NCBI GenBank assembly: GCA_030247675.1
Contig: JAOTRX010000002.1
Coordinates: 1,364,001-1,428,000 of the forward strand
Length of the DNA stretch: 64,000 bases
Reading direction: 5' to 3'
Source of the DNA: Desulforhopalus sp.
GTDB lineage: Bacteria > Desulfobacterota > Desulfobulbia > Desulfobulbales > Desulfocapsaceae
This document shows positions 26,738-36,204 of this stretch, piece after piece; the first letter of the stretch is position 1, and every line of letters begins with the position of its first letter. Under the pieces are notes generated by a model. That model saw nothing but the letters and a program-made list of their open reading frames with translations, did not search any database and was not told the origin of the DNA. Position numbers and translations under genes: made by a program.

Positions 26738-27871
26738 CTACTCCAGCTTGAAGGAAAATTTGCGGTTGGCGACGACCATCATGATCAGCGCGTAAATCAC
26801 CAGAAACAGGGCGTTCAGCCAGAGGATCTCAAGGCCGATGCCTTTGAGGTAGATGCCGCGGAGGATGGCGATGAAATAGCGCGCCGGAAAGATATAAGTC
26901 AGGCCTTGCAGGGGGATCGGCATGTTCTCGATGGCGAAGACGAAGCCGCTGAGCAGCAGGGTCGGCAGAAAGCCGGTGATGATCGCCAGCTGATTGGCGA
27001 GGACCTGGGATTTTAGTTTAATGCTCAACAAGAGCCCGAAAAACAGGGCGCCGGTCAGAAACAGCGACGACATTGCAAAGAGCAGGGCGGCGTTGCCGAC
27101 GATCGGCACGTTGAAGACCCACTTGCCCATAACGACGGCCATGGCAACGTCGATCATGCCGATGGCGAAATAGGGGACGACCTTGCCGAAGATCAGTTCC
27201 GGCCCGCGCAGGGGCGTCGAGATGAGCTGCTCCATGGTGCCGGTTTCCCATTCCTTGGCGACGGTGGTGCTGGTGAGGAGTGCTGCGACGACGATCATAA
27301 CGAGGGCGATGATGCCGGGGATGAGGACGTTCTGGCTGCGGAGGCCTGGGTTATACCAGGAGCGCTGTTCGAGATCGACCGGCTGCTTCAGCTTGCCGCG
27401 CCCCTTGAGAAGCATCTGCTCGGCGGCGACGGTGCGGGCGTAGATTGCCCCGATGTTACTGGCGTAATTCATGGCTAGGCGCGAGGTGTTGGCGTCGCTG
27501 CCGTCGCCGATGATCTGGATCTGCACCGGCTTTGCCGCCTGGACCTTGGCGGCGAAGTCGCCGGGGATGACGACGGCGACCATGACCCGGCCGCTGTCGA
27601 GGTCCTTCTGCAGTTCCTGGTAGTTGTCGCGGCTGGTCTTCAGGGAAAAATAGGGCGAACTGGTGAAGAGACTGAGCAACTCGCGACTTTCCGGGCTGCG
27701 TGACTGGTCCCAAACGGCGGTTGGGACATTGCGCAGATCAAGGGTCAAGGCGTAGCCGTAGAGGAGGATGAGGAGTAACGGGATTGCCAGGGCAAGGGTT
27801 AAACTGCGCCAGTCGCGGATGAGGTGCAGGGTTTCCTTGCGGGCGACGGCGGTCAGGCGGGTGAATTTCAT
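26738..27871 (-). CDS. ybhS: ABC-2 type permease, YbhS-like
   Basis: 377 residues, the same length I recall for E. coli YbhS. N-terminal helix with LALAIPLLLILLYGYALTLD, large extracytoplasmic domain, core helices with WETGTMEQLISTPLRGPELI and ending IFPARYFIAILRGIYLKGIG. The start overlaps the ATPase stop by four bases (ATGA), so translation is coupled. A decayed fragment of a paralogue of this gene is present at 23013-23112. Confidence 0.88.
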   Translation of the reverse strand: MKFTRLTAVARKETLHLIRDWRSLTLALAIPLLLILLYGYALTLDLRNVPTAVWDQSRSPESRELLSLFTSSPYFSLKTSRDNYQELQKDLDSGRVMVAVVIPGDFAAKVQAAKPVQIQIIGDGSDANTSRLAMNYASNIGAIYARTVAAEQMLLKGRGKLKQPVDLEQRSWYNPGLRSQNVLIPGIIALVMIVVAALLTSTTVAKEWETGTMEQLISTPLRGPELIFGKVVPYFAIGMIDVAMAVVMGKWVFNVPIVGNAALLFAMSSLFLTGALFFGLLLSIKLKSQVLANQLAIITGFLPTLLLSGFVFAIENMPIPLQGLTYIFPARYFIAILRGIYLKGIGLEILWLNALFLVIYALIMMVVANRKFSFKLE

Positions 27872-29841
27872 GACCTGGACCCTCCGGCCGGGTCTTCGGC
27901 ATTTTGCCGGTCGACCTCTTCGATGAGTGAGATGAAGACATCCTCCATGCTCGGCATGATGGTCTCGATAACCGCGTTGCCTATGCCGCGTTCGGCAAGA
28001 AGTGCCCGTACCGCAGCCTCGGCGGCAGGGGCGTCCGGAGTGACGAGGTGCAGGCCCGCGCCAAACAGCGAGGCGTCGCGGATCTCCGGCAGGGCCTTCA
28101 GGGGGCCGATCAGCCCCTCCGGGTCGGCGCAGCGCAGGTCGATGATCTTGTCGTGCATTGCCCTGGTCTTCAGGTCCAGGGGCGAACCGGATGCGATCAT
28201 CTTGCCGCCGTAGATCAGGGCGATGCGGTCGCAGTATTCCGCCTCTTCCATATAGTGGGTGGTGACGAAGACGGTGATGCCCTGTTCGGCCATGGCGTAG
28301 ATGAGGTCCCAGAAACGCCGGCGGCTCAGAGGGTCGACGCCGCTGGTCGGCTCGTCAAGAAAGATGATCGGCGGCTCGTGGAGGATTGCGCAGGCAAGGG
28401 CCAGTCGCTGTTTCCAGCCGCCGCTGAGAATGGCGGTAATGGTCGTCCGGTGTTCGACCAGGCCGGCCATGGCCAGGGCCCAATCACGGCGCTCGGCGAG
28501 TTTCTTGCCGGTAAGGCCGTAGATGCCGCCGTAAAAGTCGATATTCTCGCTGACTTTCAGGTCCTCGTAGAGGGAGAATTTCTGGCTCATATAGCCGATG
28601 TTCTGCTTGATTTGTTCCGCCTCCCGGCGGATGTCGCAGCCGCCGACCGTGCCGTTGCCGGAGGTCGGGCCGAGCAGGCCGCAGAGCATGCGGATGGTGG
28701 TGCTCTTGCCGGCGCCGTTGGGGCCTAAGAAACCGAAGATCTCGCCTTTTTGGACGGTGAAGCTGATGTCGTCAACGGCGGTAAAGCTGCCGAAGCGGCG
28801 GGTGAGGTGTTCGACTCGCACTGCCGGTTGGTCGTCCTTTACCGCGCCGGTACCGATGATCAACTGTTCCCTGGCCGTGCCCTGTTCCTCTTCGCCATCG
28901 CTGTCGAGGAGGCTGACGAAGATGTCTTCAAGCGACGGCTCAATCTCGCGGATTTGCTGGTACTTTGCGCCGGTCTGGTGAAGCAGGGTGGTAATCTCCT
29001 CCTGACAATCCTCCACGTTCCTGCAGACCAGGTGGACGGTGTCGCCGAAGAGGTTGACACTTCTGGTAAAGGGCAGGCCGCGCAGGGCGTCGACGACGGG
29101 GCGGGCCTTGCTGCTCTTGATCGCAAGAATTCGCCCTTCCATGAGTTTTTTGATCTCAAGCGGCGTGCCGGTGGCCAGTAGGCGGCCGTGGTCGATGAGG
29201 CCGACCCGGTCGCAGCGTTCCGCCTCGTCGAGGTAGGCGGTGGACAGCAGGATCGCCACCCCATCTTTGCGCAGGCGATGGAGGATGCGCCAGAAATCGC
29301 GGCGGCTGACCGGGTCGACGCCGTTGGTCGGCTCGTCAAGCAGCAGCACCTTCGGGGTGTGAATGAGGGCGCAGACCAATTGCAACTTCTGCTTCATGCC
29401 GCCCGACAGGTCGCCGGCGCGGCGGTCGATAAAGGGCCGCATATGGCTGAAATCAAGGAGTTCCATGGTTCGCTGCTGCCTGCCCTTGCGGCTCATGCCG
29501 TAGAGGTCGGCATAAAAATCGATGTTCTCGCCGACGGTGAGGTCCTGGTACAGACCGAATTTCTGGCTCATATAGGCGAGGTGATCCTTGACCTGCGCCG
29601 CCTCGGTGGTGATGTCAAAACCCGCCACCCTGGCGGTTCCTGAGTCCGGATTCATGATCGTTGCCAGCATCCGGAGGCTCGTCGATTTGCCCGCACCGTC
29701 CGGGCCGACCAGACCGAAGATCTCGCCGGGGTGGACGGTCAGTGACAGGTCGTGGACTGCGACATTGGTGGCAAAGCTCTTGGTGAGCGTGTCGGCGATA
29801 ATGGCCGGGATGGCCTGATTGTGGTCGGATTCTGGCATCAT
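27868..29841 (-). CDS. ybhF: ABC transporter ATPase with two fused nucleotide-binding domains, YbhF-like
   Basis: 657 residues. NBD1 (about 10-320): Walker A GPDGAGKST, signature LSGGMKQ, Walker B LLLDEPTNGVD. NBD2 (about 340-640): Walker A GPNGAGKST, signature LSGGWKQ, Walker B IIFLDEPTSGVD. The switch (H-loop) histidine is present in NBD2 (VTTHYMEEAE) but replaced by alanine in NBD1 (LSTAYLDEAE), so the two ATP sites are asymmetric. Each half ends with a DrrA-like C-terminal subdomain. Energises the YbhS-YbhR permease pair. Longer than E. coli YbhF by about 80 residues, mostly the inter-domain linker. Confidence 0.92.
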   Translation of the reverse strand: MMPESDHNQAIPAIIADTLTKSFATNVAVHDLSLTVHPGEIFGLVGPDGAGKSTSLRMLATIMNPDSGTARVAGFDITTEAAQVKDHLAYMSQKFGLYQDLTVGENIDFYADLYGMSRKGRQQRTMELLDFSHMRPFIDRRAGDLSGGMKQKLQLVCALIHTPKVLLLDEPTNGVDPVSRRDFWRILHRLRKDGVAILLSTAYLDEAERCDRVGLIDHGRLLATGTPLEIKKLMEGRILAIKSSKARPVVDALRGLPFTRSVNLFGDTVHLVCRNVEDCQEEITTLLHQTGAKYQQIREIEPSLEDIFVSLLDSDGEEEQGTAREQLIIGTGAVKDDQPAVRVEHLTRRFGSFTAVDDISFTVQKGEIFGFLGPNGAGKSTTIRMLCGLLGPTSGNGTVGGCDIRREAEQIKQNIGYMSQKFSLYEDLKVSENIDFYGGIYGLTGKKLAERRDWALAMAGLVEHRTTITAILSGGWKQRLALACAILHEPPIIFLDEPTSGVDPLSRRRFWDLIYAMAEQGITVFVTTHYMEEAEYCDRIALIYGGKMIASGSPLDLKTRAMHDKIIDLRCADPEGLIGPLKALPEIRDASLFGAGLHLVTPDAPAAEAAVRALLAERGIGNAVIETIMPSMEDVFISLIEEVDRQNAEDPAGGSRS

Positions 29842-29874
29842 GGCAGGTCTCGTTATGGGCGCAGCGATGCCGCG

Positions 29875-31065
29875 TTAGCGACCGGACATGTCAATGCGTC
29901 CGTCGCCCGGCATGCCGGGCTTCAGCTCGCCATCCGGATTGGCAAGGGCCACCTTGATGCGGTACATGAGCTTTACCCGTTCCTCAAAGGTCTGCACGGT
30001 CTTCGGGGTAAATTCCGCCTGGCCGGCGATGTAGGTCACCTTGCCCGGATAGGTCTTGTCGGGGAAGGAGTCGGTATGCACCGCTACATCCATGCCGAGC
30101 TTGATCCGTCCCAGATCCTTTTCGTGGATATAGGCACGCAGCCACGGATTGCCTGTGGCGCCAAGGGTCACCACCGGCGAGGCGGGATTGAGATATTCGC
30201 CGGCCTCGGTCGCCGTGCTGAGAACGACGCCGTCCATGGGGGCGAGGAGTTCGGTGTAACTGAGCTGCTGCCGGGCCAGATTAACGCCTTCTTGAGCTGC
30301 CTTGGCCTTGGCCCGCGCCTGGTCGATGCTCTCCTGGCGCGCTCCGGCCTTGATCAGGGCGTATTCCGCCTCGGCCTGCCTGAGGGCCGCCGCCGCCCGG
30401 TCGATCTGCTCGACGCGCGGCCCGGTCTTGAGAAGACTGAGCTGTTCGCTTGCCGCCCTGGTTCTGGCTGCCGCTTCCTTCATGCGGTTTTCCGCGGTTT
30501 CCAATCCGTTCTGATAGGTTTCGAAGACGGTCTTGCTGACGCTGCCCTCCTTGAAGAGCTTGTCGTAGCGGTCAAAGTCGGTCCTGGCCTGCTTGACCTG
30601 GACGATGGCCGACTGTTCGGCGGCCCTGGCGCTGGCCAGCTCAGCCTTGCCCCGCTCAATATCTTCGCTGCGGTTACCGCGCTGCAGTTCGGTCAGGCTC
30701 TCTTTGGCCTGATTGACCCGGGCGGCCGCCCGGTCGAGGTCTTCACTGCGGCTGCCGGCGACCAGTTCGGCGAGTACTGCATCGGCGTAGGCCAGGTTGG
30801 CCTCGGCCTGGGCCAGGGTGATGGTCTGGTCGTTTTTGTCGAGCCGGGCGAGCACCTGTCCCTGGTGCACCGTGTCGCCCTCGTTTACCGTCCGTTCGGC
30901 CAGGCGCCCGGGGATGCGGAAACTCATCTGCGCCTCGGTCACCTCGATATTGCCGGAGAAGCGCAGGGTGGTCGCGTCTTTACGGTCTTTCAGGTAGTTG
31001 TAGATATTGAACCCGATGATAACCAACAAAATCAGGGGGATGATGATCCGTAGACGCTTTTTCAT
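29875..31065 (-). CDS. ybhG: Membrane fusion (HlyD-family) periplasmic adaptor, YbhG-like
   Basis: 396 residues. N-terminal anchor (RIIIPLILLVIIGFNIYNYL), a first lipoyl half motif (GRLAERTVNEGDTVHQGQVL), then a very long helical hairpin (about 80-260) with repeated A-x-L-x-E heptads. The second lipoyl half and beta-barrel follow (ELLAPMDGVVLSTATEAGEY, then PWLRAYIHEKDLGRIKLGM). It would link the inner-membrane exporter to an outer-membrane channel. The start overlaps the cecR stop by four bases; 33 bases precede ybhF. Confidence 0.9.
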   Translation of the reverse strand: MKKRLRIIIPLILLVIIGFNIYNYLKDRKDATTLRFSGNIEVTEAQMSFRIPGRLAERTVNEGDTVHQGQVLARLDKNDQTITLAQAEANLAYADAVLAELVAGSRSEDLDRAAARVNQAKESLTELQRGNRSEDIERGKAELASARAAEQSAIVQVKQARTDFDRYDKLFKEGSVSKTVFETYQNGLETAENRMKEAAARTRAASEQLSLLKTGPRVEQIDRAAAALRQAEAEYALIKAGARQESIDQARAKAKAAQEGVNLARQQLSYTELLAPMDGVVLSTATEAGEYLNPASPVVTLGATGNPWLRAYIHEKDLGRIKLGMDVAVHTDSFPDKTYPGKVTYIAGQAEFTPKTVQTFEERVKLMYRIKVALANPDGELKPGMPGDGRIDMSGR

Positions 31066-31727
31066 ACTGCCTCCTTGGTCGCGGCAGGAGTTGGAAGGCT
31101 GATGGCGGCGATGCCACCCAAAGAGAAGTGCCAGACGAAGTCGGCCAGCCGGTCAAGGTTGTCCTCGGTGGGGGCGTTGTCGACGCTGATTATGCGGATG
31201 ACCGGCGAGGCCATGGCGTAGTAAATGCACTGGCCGATGATGGAGATGGCGCAGGGCAGGAGCTTTTCCGGGCCGGGGTTGCCGCCGATGATGCCGATGA
31301 TGATGCTGACCAGCAGGTTGCGGTGCGGCTTGATATAGCGGTCAAGAATCGCCTCGAAGGCCGGGCTCGGATCGAGGAGTTCGCGGGCGATCAGCTTACC
31401 CCTTCCGGCGATGCCACCCCAGCCCTCTTTACTTTGCAGGCGGTAGAACATTGAGCGGATAAAGGCCCGCAGGCGCTCTTCCGGGCTGGCCTCCGGGCCA
31501 AGATTCATGGTTGCCGGAAAGCGGGTAAAGCCCTGATGGAAGACCTCTTCCAGAACGGCGCCGTAAAGGCCTTCCTTGTCCCGGAAGTGGTAGTTGATGG
31601 CGGCAATGTTCGCTTCGGCGGCCTGGGCGATGGTGCGGATGGTGGCATTCTTGAAGCCCTTGGCACCGAAGATGTCGCTGGCGGCAAGGAGAATCCGTTC
31701 CTTGGTCGTGGCAGTGTTGTCGCTCAT
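31062..31727 (-). CDS. cecR: TetR-family regulator, CecR-like
   Basis: 221 residues. N-terminal helix-turn-helix (TKERILLAASDIFGAKGFKN, then TIRTIAQAAEANIAAINYHF) and a long C-terminal ligand domain of the CecR/DUF1956 type (RLRAFIRSMFYRL, then RELLDPSPAFEAILDRYIKP). First gene of the operon, with translational coupling to ybhG. In E. coli the same gene order exists and CecR represses the ybhGFSR genes and controls drug sensitivity. The ligand here is unknown. Confidence 0.92.
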   Translation of the reverse strand: MSDNTATTKERILLAASDIFGAKGFKNATIRTIAQAAEANIAAINYHFRDKEGLYGAVLEEVFHQGFTRFPATMNLGPEASPEERLRAFIRSMFYRLQSKEGWGGIAGRGKLIARELLDPSPAFEAILDRYIKPHRNLLVSIIIGIIGGNPGPEKLLPCAISIIGQCIYYAMASPVIRIISVDNAPTEDNLDRLADFVWHFSLGGIAAISLPTPAATKEAV

Positions 31728-32050
31728 AGTCTTCCTTTTGCTGGGGTTGATTAAAACAGAAGACTAAAACATTTGTTTAAATGCAGCAAGGGGAATTTAT
31801 CCATGAGATGCAGCGGCGGTAGCAATCGGGTGTCTGGACACCCTTCGGTTCGATTGCAGTGTAGTATGAATTCCACCAGAAACCAGTCCGGGAGCTTACC
31901 GGTTGACGTGGAAAACTCCTTGATAATACGGACAGATTTTTGTATGAGTGAAAATATTGTTTTCAAATTATAAGAGGGTGGCAATGTGGTATTTTCATAA
32001 CCTTTTCCGGGTGCCAAAGGGCGGCGGCCGACGATGATCTCTTGCATACC
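31728..32050. promoter_or_regulatory. Intergenic region upstream of cecR with possible operator
   Basis: Contains AAACATTTGTTT (31767-31778), arms AAACA/TGTTT around two bases, about 40 bases before the cecR start. It is a plausible TetR-type operator but short. No other gene or repeat is visible in these 323 bases. Promoters for cecR and the divergent TIGR03032 gene must lie here. Confidence 0.3.
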
Positions 32051-33190
32051 ATGAAGAACGTACCGGCAAACCAGCCACCCGAATCGACCCCACCAACCAC
32101 AGAGGCGCCGGCCGTCGAATACTCCCTTTCGGCCGGGATGGCGGCGCGCCTGGCACAGCTGAACCTTTCCCTCGCCTTTACCTCATACCAATCCAATCTT
32201 CTGTACATGCTGGGAGTCCTGCCCGGCGGCGGCGCCCATCTCCACCAGAGCGCCATAATCAAACCGATGGGTCTGGCCCGGAACGGCAGGGGCGGGCTGG
32301 TATTGGCGGCTGGTTTTCAGATAATCGAATTGTCGAATGTCCTGCAACCCCATGAACTGGTCAATCAGAGCTTCGACGCCTGTTATATGCCAAGGACCAT
32401 CCATATCACCGGTGAGCTTGATGCCCATGACGTCGGCGTCGAAGCGGACGGACGGATCGTCTTTGTCAATACCCGCTACAACTGCCTGGCCACATTGTCA
32501 GCAAAACATAGTTTCAAGATGGTGTGGAAGCCCGCCTTTATCTCCAGCCTGGTGGGTGAAGACCGCTGTCATCTCAATGGCCTTGCCATGGAAGGCGGCA
32601 GTGCCGCATATGTCACCGCAGTGAGCCGCTCCGACACCATTGATGGCTGGCGTGACCGCCGTGGTGACGGTGGCGTCGTCATCGATGTGCGATCGAACCG
32701 GATCATCTGCGAGGGCCTGTCCATGCCGCACTCACCGAGACTGCATGGTGGCGAGCTGTGGATTGTTAATGCCGGGACCGGGGAGCTGGGGGTGGTTCAG
32801 CCGAGCGCCGGAGGCACCGGCATGGGGCGGTTTGAACCCCGGGTGTTTTGCCCCGGTTTTCTCCGTGGCCTGGCCTTTCATGACAACTTCGCCTTTGTCG
32901 GTCTGTCGAAGCCGAGGTACAAACGCTTCGAGGGGCTTGACCTCGACCGGCGCCTGAAGGCCGCCGATTCCGAACCGTGGTGCGGGGTGCAGGTCATCGA
33001 CCTGCAAAAACGTTGTTGCGTCGACTGGCTGCGCATCGACGGGGCGGTGGGAGAGTTGTTCGACGTCGCCGTCATCCCCGGCTGCCGCTGTCCTATGGCG
33101 GTCAGCCCGAGTTCGCCGGATGCCGCCGCCCTGGTCACCCATGATGCTGAAGATGATTTGTTGGTATCTGTCGCCGGCAATCCGGAGTAA
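32051..33190 (+). CDS. TIGR03032/DUF4915-type protein
   Basis: 379 residues from the ATG at 32051, no strong ribosome site. Beta-propeller-like family with the hallmarks TSYQSNLLYMLG, GLARNGRGGLVLAA, the MPRTIHITGELDAHDVGVEA segment, DRCHLNGLAMEGGSAAYVTA and the LHGGELWIVNAGTGELGVV and FLRGLAFHDNFAFVGLSKPR repeats. Function is unknown. In several phyla these genes sit beside very large repeat or surface proteins. Here an autotransporter gene follows 39 bases later on the same strand, which supports a joint role at the cell surface (inference). Confidence 0.88.
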   Translation: MKNVPANQPPESTPPTTEAPAVEYSLSAGMAARLAQLNLSLAFTSYQSNLLYMLGVLPGGGAHLHQSAIIKPMGLARNGRGGLVLAAGFQIIELSNVLQPHELVNQSFDACYMPRTIHITGELDAHDVGVEADGRIVFVNTRYNCLATLSAKHSFKMVWKPAFISSLVGEDRCHLNGLAMEGGSAAYVTAVSRSDTIDGWRDRRGDGGVVIDVRSNRIICEGLSMPHSPRLHGGELWIVNAGTGELGVVQPSAGGTGMGRFEPRVFCPGFLRGLAFHDNFAFVGLSKPRYKRFEGLDLDRRLKAADSEPWCGVQVIDLQKRCCVDWLRIDGAVGELFDVAVIPGCRCPMAVSPSSPDAAALVTHDAEDDLLVSVAGNPE

Positions 33191-33229
33191 CAAATAGCAG
33201 TTGCTGTCAACGAGAAAGAGAGGTTTTAC

Positions 33230-36067
33230 ATGCTGAAAACACCAAAGAAATCGCTAGATGTATGTCTTAAGGCCGGCGTCCTTCTGGTCAGTTTATCCTC
33301 AGGCTATGGTCGCGCCCTGGCGGGGAGTTGCACCGGTGCCGGAGGCAGCTATCTCTGCGGCGGGACGGCGCAACCAGGGGATGATCTTACCATCACTCGC
33401 ACCCTACTCACGTCTTTGACGGTAAAAACACTGCCGGGATTCGGTATCGATACCAGCATAACTGGCGGTGACGCCATGTTTTTGCAAAGCACCGGCAATC
33501 TGAATTTCATCGATCGCAACCACTCGAATATTACCGGTGCCGAAGCGGGCATTGTAGCCCAGGCAGTAGGCAGCGGCGGGCTATCGATTACCACCAGTGG
33601 AGCTGTGACGGGTATCAGTGACCCAGGAATCATAGCGATTACCACCGGGACCAATCTGACTATCTCAACGGCAAGCGTCTCTGGCGGAACCGGTGGTATA
33701 GAAGCAATGAACCTCGGTAGCGGGGCCACGACAATCACCGCTGGCGGCCCGGTTACTACCGGTGCAGGCAACGGCATTTTCGCACAGAATAATATTATGG
33801 CGACCAGCCTTACCATTACCGCCGGCAACGTATCGGGAGGGGCACTTGGGATAGGTGGGGCCAACTTCGGCAGCGGGGCATTGGAAATCACCGCCAACGG
33901 TACGGTCACCGGAGCATACGGTGGTATCATTGGAATAAATTCGGGCACCACTTTCACCATTACCGCCGCCAATGTATCGGGAGGCCAGTTCGGTATACAA
34001 GCCATAAACCAAGGCAGCGGTCCGCTCACCATAACCACCTCTGGGATGGTCAGTGGTGGAGCGGCCGGCATTGTTGCCTACGGCCTCTACGGCGCGCCAT
34101 CGACCATAAACATCAAAGGGCAGGTGCAAAACTTTTCCGGGTCGCCCGGAGCTATGGCCATTGCAGCCTTCATGTCTCCGACTACAGTCAATATCGATCG
34201 TGGAGCGACGGTTACTGGCCTTATTATCCTCAGCCCTGAAAACGATCTGGTCAATCTGGCCGGTACGCTGAATAGTGACGTGGTGGCATTGGGAGACGGC
34301 AGCGACACCTTTATCCGGGTAGGCGGCTCGTCGTTCAGCGGTATTGCCGATGGCGGGCCCGGTAGCGATACTCTCGGTTTTAACAATATGGGAACGGTAC
34401 ATGCCAGTTTTCTTGGCAGCAATTATATCAACTTTGAAAATATTGGGATTTATGGCGGCAGCACGACCTTTACCGGCGACTGGGTTGTCTCCCCCGGTAC
34501 GACGACAATCTACCGCGGCAACCTCTATGTCGACGGCAGCCTGCAGACCACCACGCTTACCGTCAACCGCGGCGGGCTGCTGGGCGGCAATGGCGATATC
34601 TATGGCGATGTAATCGTCTACGGCACGATCTCGCCGGGCCATTCCATCGGCACCCTGACGGTCAACGGCTCAGTGGACTTCATGCCCGGCAGCACCTATG
34701 CGGTTGAGCTTGCTCCGGGGGGGATCAGCGACCTGCTGCGGGTTAATGGCGAGGTGACGATCGACGATGCCCGGCTGCTAGTCTCTCTCAGGCGGGCTTT
34801 ATATGCAACCGGCGACCGCTGGCGGATCCTTGAGGCAAGGGATGGAATTCATGGCAGGTTTTCCTCTATCGATACCACCTTCACCTCCGAGACCCTGTCC
34901 TTCCGGCAGCAGGTCTACGGCGGTAAAATGGACCTGATCCTGTCACGCACTCCCTACGTCACCTTCGGCGACACGGAAAACGGCACGGCCGTCGGCGCGG
35001 CCCTCGATAGCATACTGCCCGTGGCCGAAGGGGACATGGCCGGATTGCTGATCAATATGGATTTTGCCATGGACAGGCGGCAGATCGCCGCCACCCTCAG
35101 GGAGCTCAGCCCGGAGATGTACACCTCTTTCCCGGCGGCGGGGCTTGCGGCGGCGGGGATTTTTGGCGAGGTGGTGGCGCTGCGGCAGCAGGAAATCGGC
35201 CTGCGCACCATCCTTGCCGATGACGAAGGCGGGCGGCATTGGAACGTCTGGAGCAGGGTCCTTGCGGACTGGCTGGACCGCGACGGTGCAAACGGTGTCT
35301 CCGGCTATACCCAGGAGAGCGGCGGCGTCGTCTTCGGCATGGACCGCCGCATCGGTTCCCTTGCCCGGGCCGGAATGCTCCTCGGCTACAGCGACAGCGA
35401 CCTGTCCTGGGATGATCCCGGCCACAGCGGCACGGTGACTGGCAGGCATATCGGCGTTTATGGCGATATCCGCAAAGATGGCGCCTATCTCGACGGCTCG
35501 GCGGGTTTCACCAGCCTGGAAAACAGCGGCAGGCGGTACATCGATAGCTCGGCCTTCACCGCCTCTGCGGCTGGAAGCTTTGATTCCTCCGTGCTGAACG
35601 GTTCCCTGACCGGCGGCTACGACTTTGCCTTTGCCGGGACACGCCTTGGCCCGATCGCCACTATAAGTTATCAATATCTCGATCAAGATGGCTTTACCGA
35701 GAACGGTGCCGGAGATTTCAGCCTGCGTGTCGGCGGTGTTGATGCCGAGTCGCTGACCGCGGCAATCGGTGCCCGCCTGCTGGGTTCCTATGGCAGTGGC
35801 CAGTGGCGCTTTCTACCGCATGGTGGGCTGCATTTCCTCCATCAATTCAAGGACGATGCGGTGGACATGAGCGCTAGTTTCGTTGATTATCCGGCGGCGA
35901 GTTTTACCGCCACCGGACTCGACCCTGTTGAAAATTCCGCCCTGGTCGGCTTGGGGCTTGCGGTGGAGTATGGCGTAAACCTGCAACTCTATTTGGATTA
36001 TTCCGCCGCCCTGGCCGATGAGGAAACCGGCCATCTGTTGTCCGGCGGTCTTGCCTGGAAGTTTTAG
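33230..36067 (+). CDS. Autotransporter (type Va secreted beta-helix protein)
   Basis: 945 residues, AGAGAGG upstream of the ATG. Signal peptide to about residue 31 (AGVLLVSLSSGYGRALA). Passenger about 32-650: three and a half tandem units of about 50 residues (115-285) with repeating ITTSG or ITANG, VSGG and INxGSG turns, then a pertactin-like stretch (GNGDIYGDVIVYGTISPGHS, TLTVNGSVDFMPGSTYAVEL). C-terminal autotransporter beta-barrel of about 280 residues ends AWKF with a terminal aromatic, as needed for BAM insertion. The barrel's first strand region contains NVWSRVLADWLDRDG. Likely an adhesin or surface-exposed protein; target unknown. Confidence 0.92.
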   Translation: MLKTPKKSLDVCLKAGVLLVSLSSGYGRALAGSCTGAGGSYLCGGTAQPGDDLTITRTLLTSLTVKTLPGFGIDTSITGGDAMFLQSTGNLNFIDRNHSNITGAEAGIVAQAVGSGGLSITTSGAVTGISDPGIIAITTGTNLTISTASVSGGTGGIEAMNLGSGATTITAGGPVTTGAGNGIFAQNNIMATSLTITAGNVSGGALGIGGANFGSGALEITANGTVTGAYGGIIGINSGTTFTITAANVSGGQFGIQAINQGSGPLTITTSGMVSGGAAGIVAYGLYGAPSTINIKGQVQNFSGSPGAMAIAAFMSPTTVNIDRGATVTGLIILSPENDLVNLAGTLNSDVVALGDGSDTFIRVGGSSFSGIADGGPGSDTLGFNNMGTVHASFLGSNYINFENIGIYGGSTTFTGDWVVSPGTTTIYRGNLYVDGSLQTTTLTVNRGGLLGGNGDIYGDVIVYGTISPGHSIGTLTVNGSVDFMPGSTYAVELAPGGISDLLRVNGEVTIDDARLLVSLRRALYATGDRWRILEARDGIHGRFSSIDTTFTSETLSFRQQVYGGKMDLILSRTPYVTFGDTENGTAVGAALDSILPVAEGDMAGLLINMDFAMDRRQIAATLRELSPEMYTSFPAAGLAAAGIFGEVVALRQQEIGLRTILADDEGGRHWNVWSRVLADWLDRDGANGVSGYTQESGGVVFGMDRRIGSLARAGMLLGYSDSDLSWDDPGHSGTVTGRHIGVYGDIRKDGAYLDGSAGFTSLENSGRRYIDSSAFTASAAGSFDSSVLNGSLTGGYDFAFAGTRLGPIATISYQYLDQDGFTENGAGDFSLRVGGVDAESLTAAIGARLLGSYGSGQWRFLPHGGLHFLHQFKDDAVDMSASFVDYPAASFTATGLDPVENSALVGLGLAVEYGVNLQLYLDYSAALADEETGHLLSGGLAWKF

Positions 36068-36123
36068 TACCTTAGAAATTCAATCCTTGTTGTCCAGAGG
36101 ATGAATTTCGTGAAGGTACTTAC

Positions 36124-36193
36124 ACCCCCTCAAGGGGGCACGAAAAAGAGTCCCCTCTGCTGTGGGAGGGGATAACACCCCGCGAAGGGTGTT
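36124..36193. terminator. Three consecutive hairpins between convergent genes
   Basis: CCCCCT-CA-AGGGGG (about 36125-36138), TCCCCTC (36151-36157) with GAGGGGA (36166-36172), and AACACCC (36174-36180) with GGGTGTT (36187-36193). They fill the gap between the rightward autotransporter and leftward LysM-RlpA genes. At least one probably terminates transcription; no clear T-run. Confidence 0.45.
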
Positions 36194-36204
36194 GACCGGC
36201 AGTC

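Noticed and set aside
28048..31053. Long plus-strand frames (226 and 433 residues) opposite the exporter operon
   Set aside because: Antisense shadows of the ATPase and adaptor genes; their sequences are mirror images of the real coding pattern.
33665..34642. 325-residue minus-strand frame opposite the autotransporter passenger
   Set aside because: Shadow of a repetitive beta-helix gene on the other strand.
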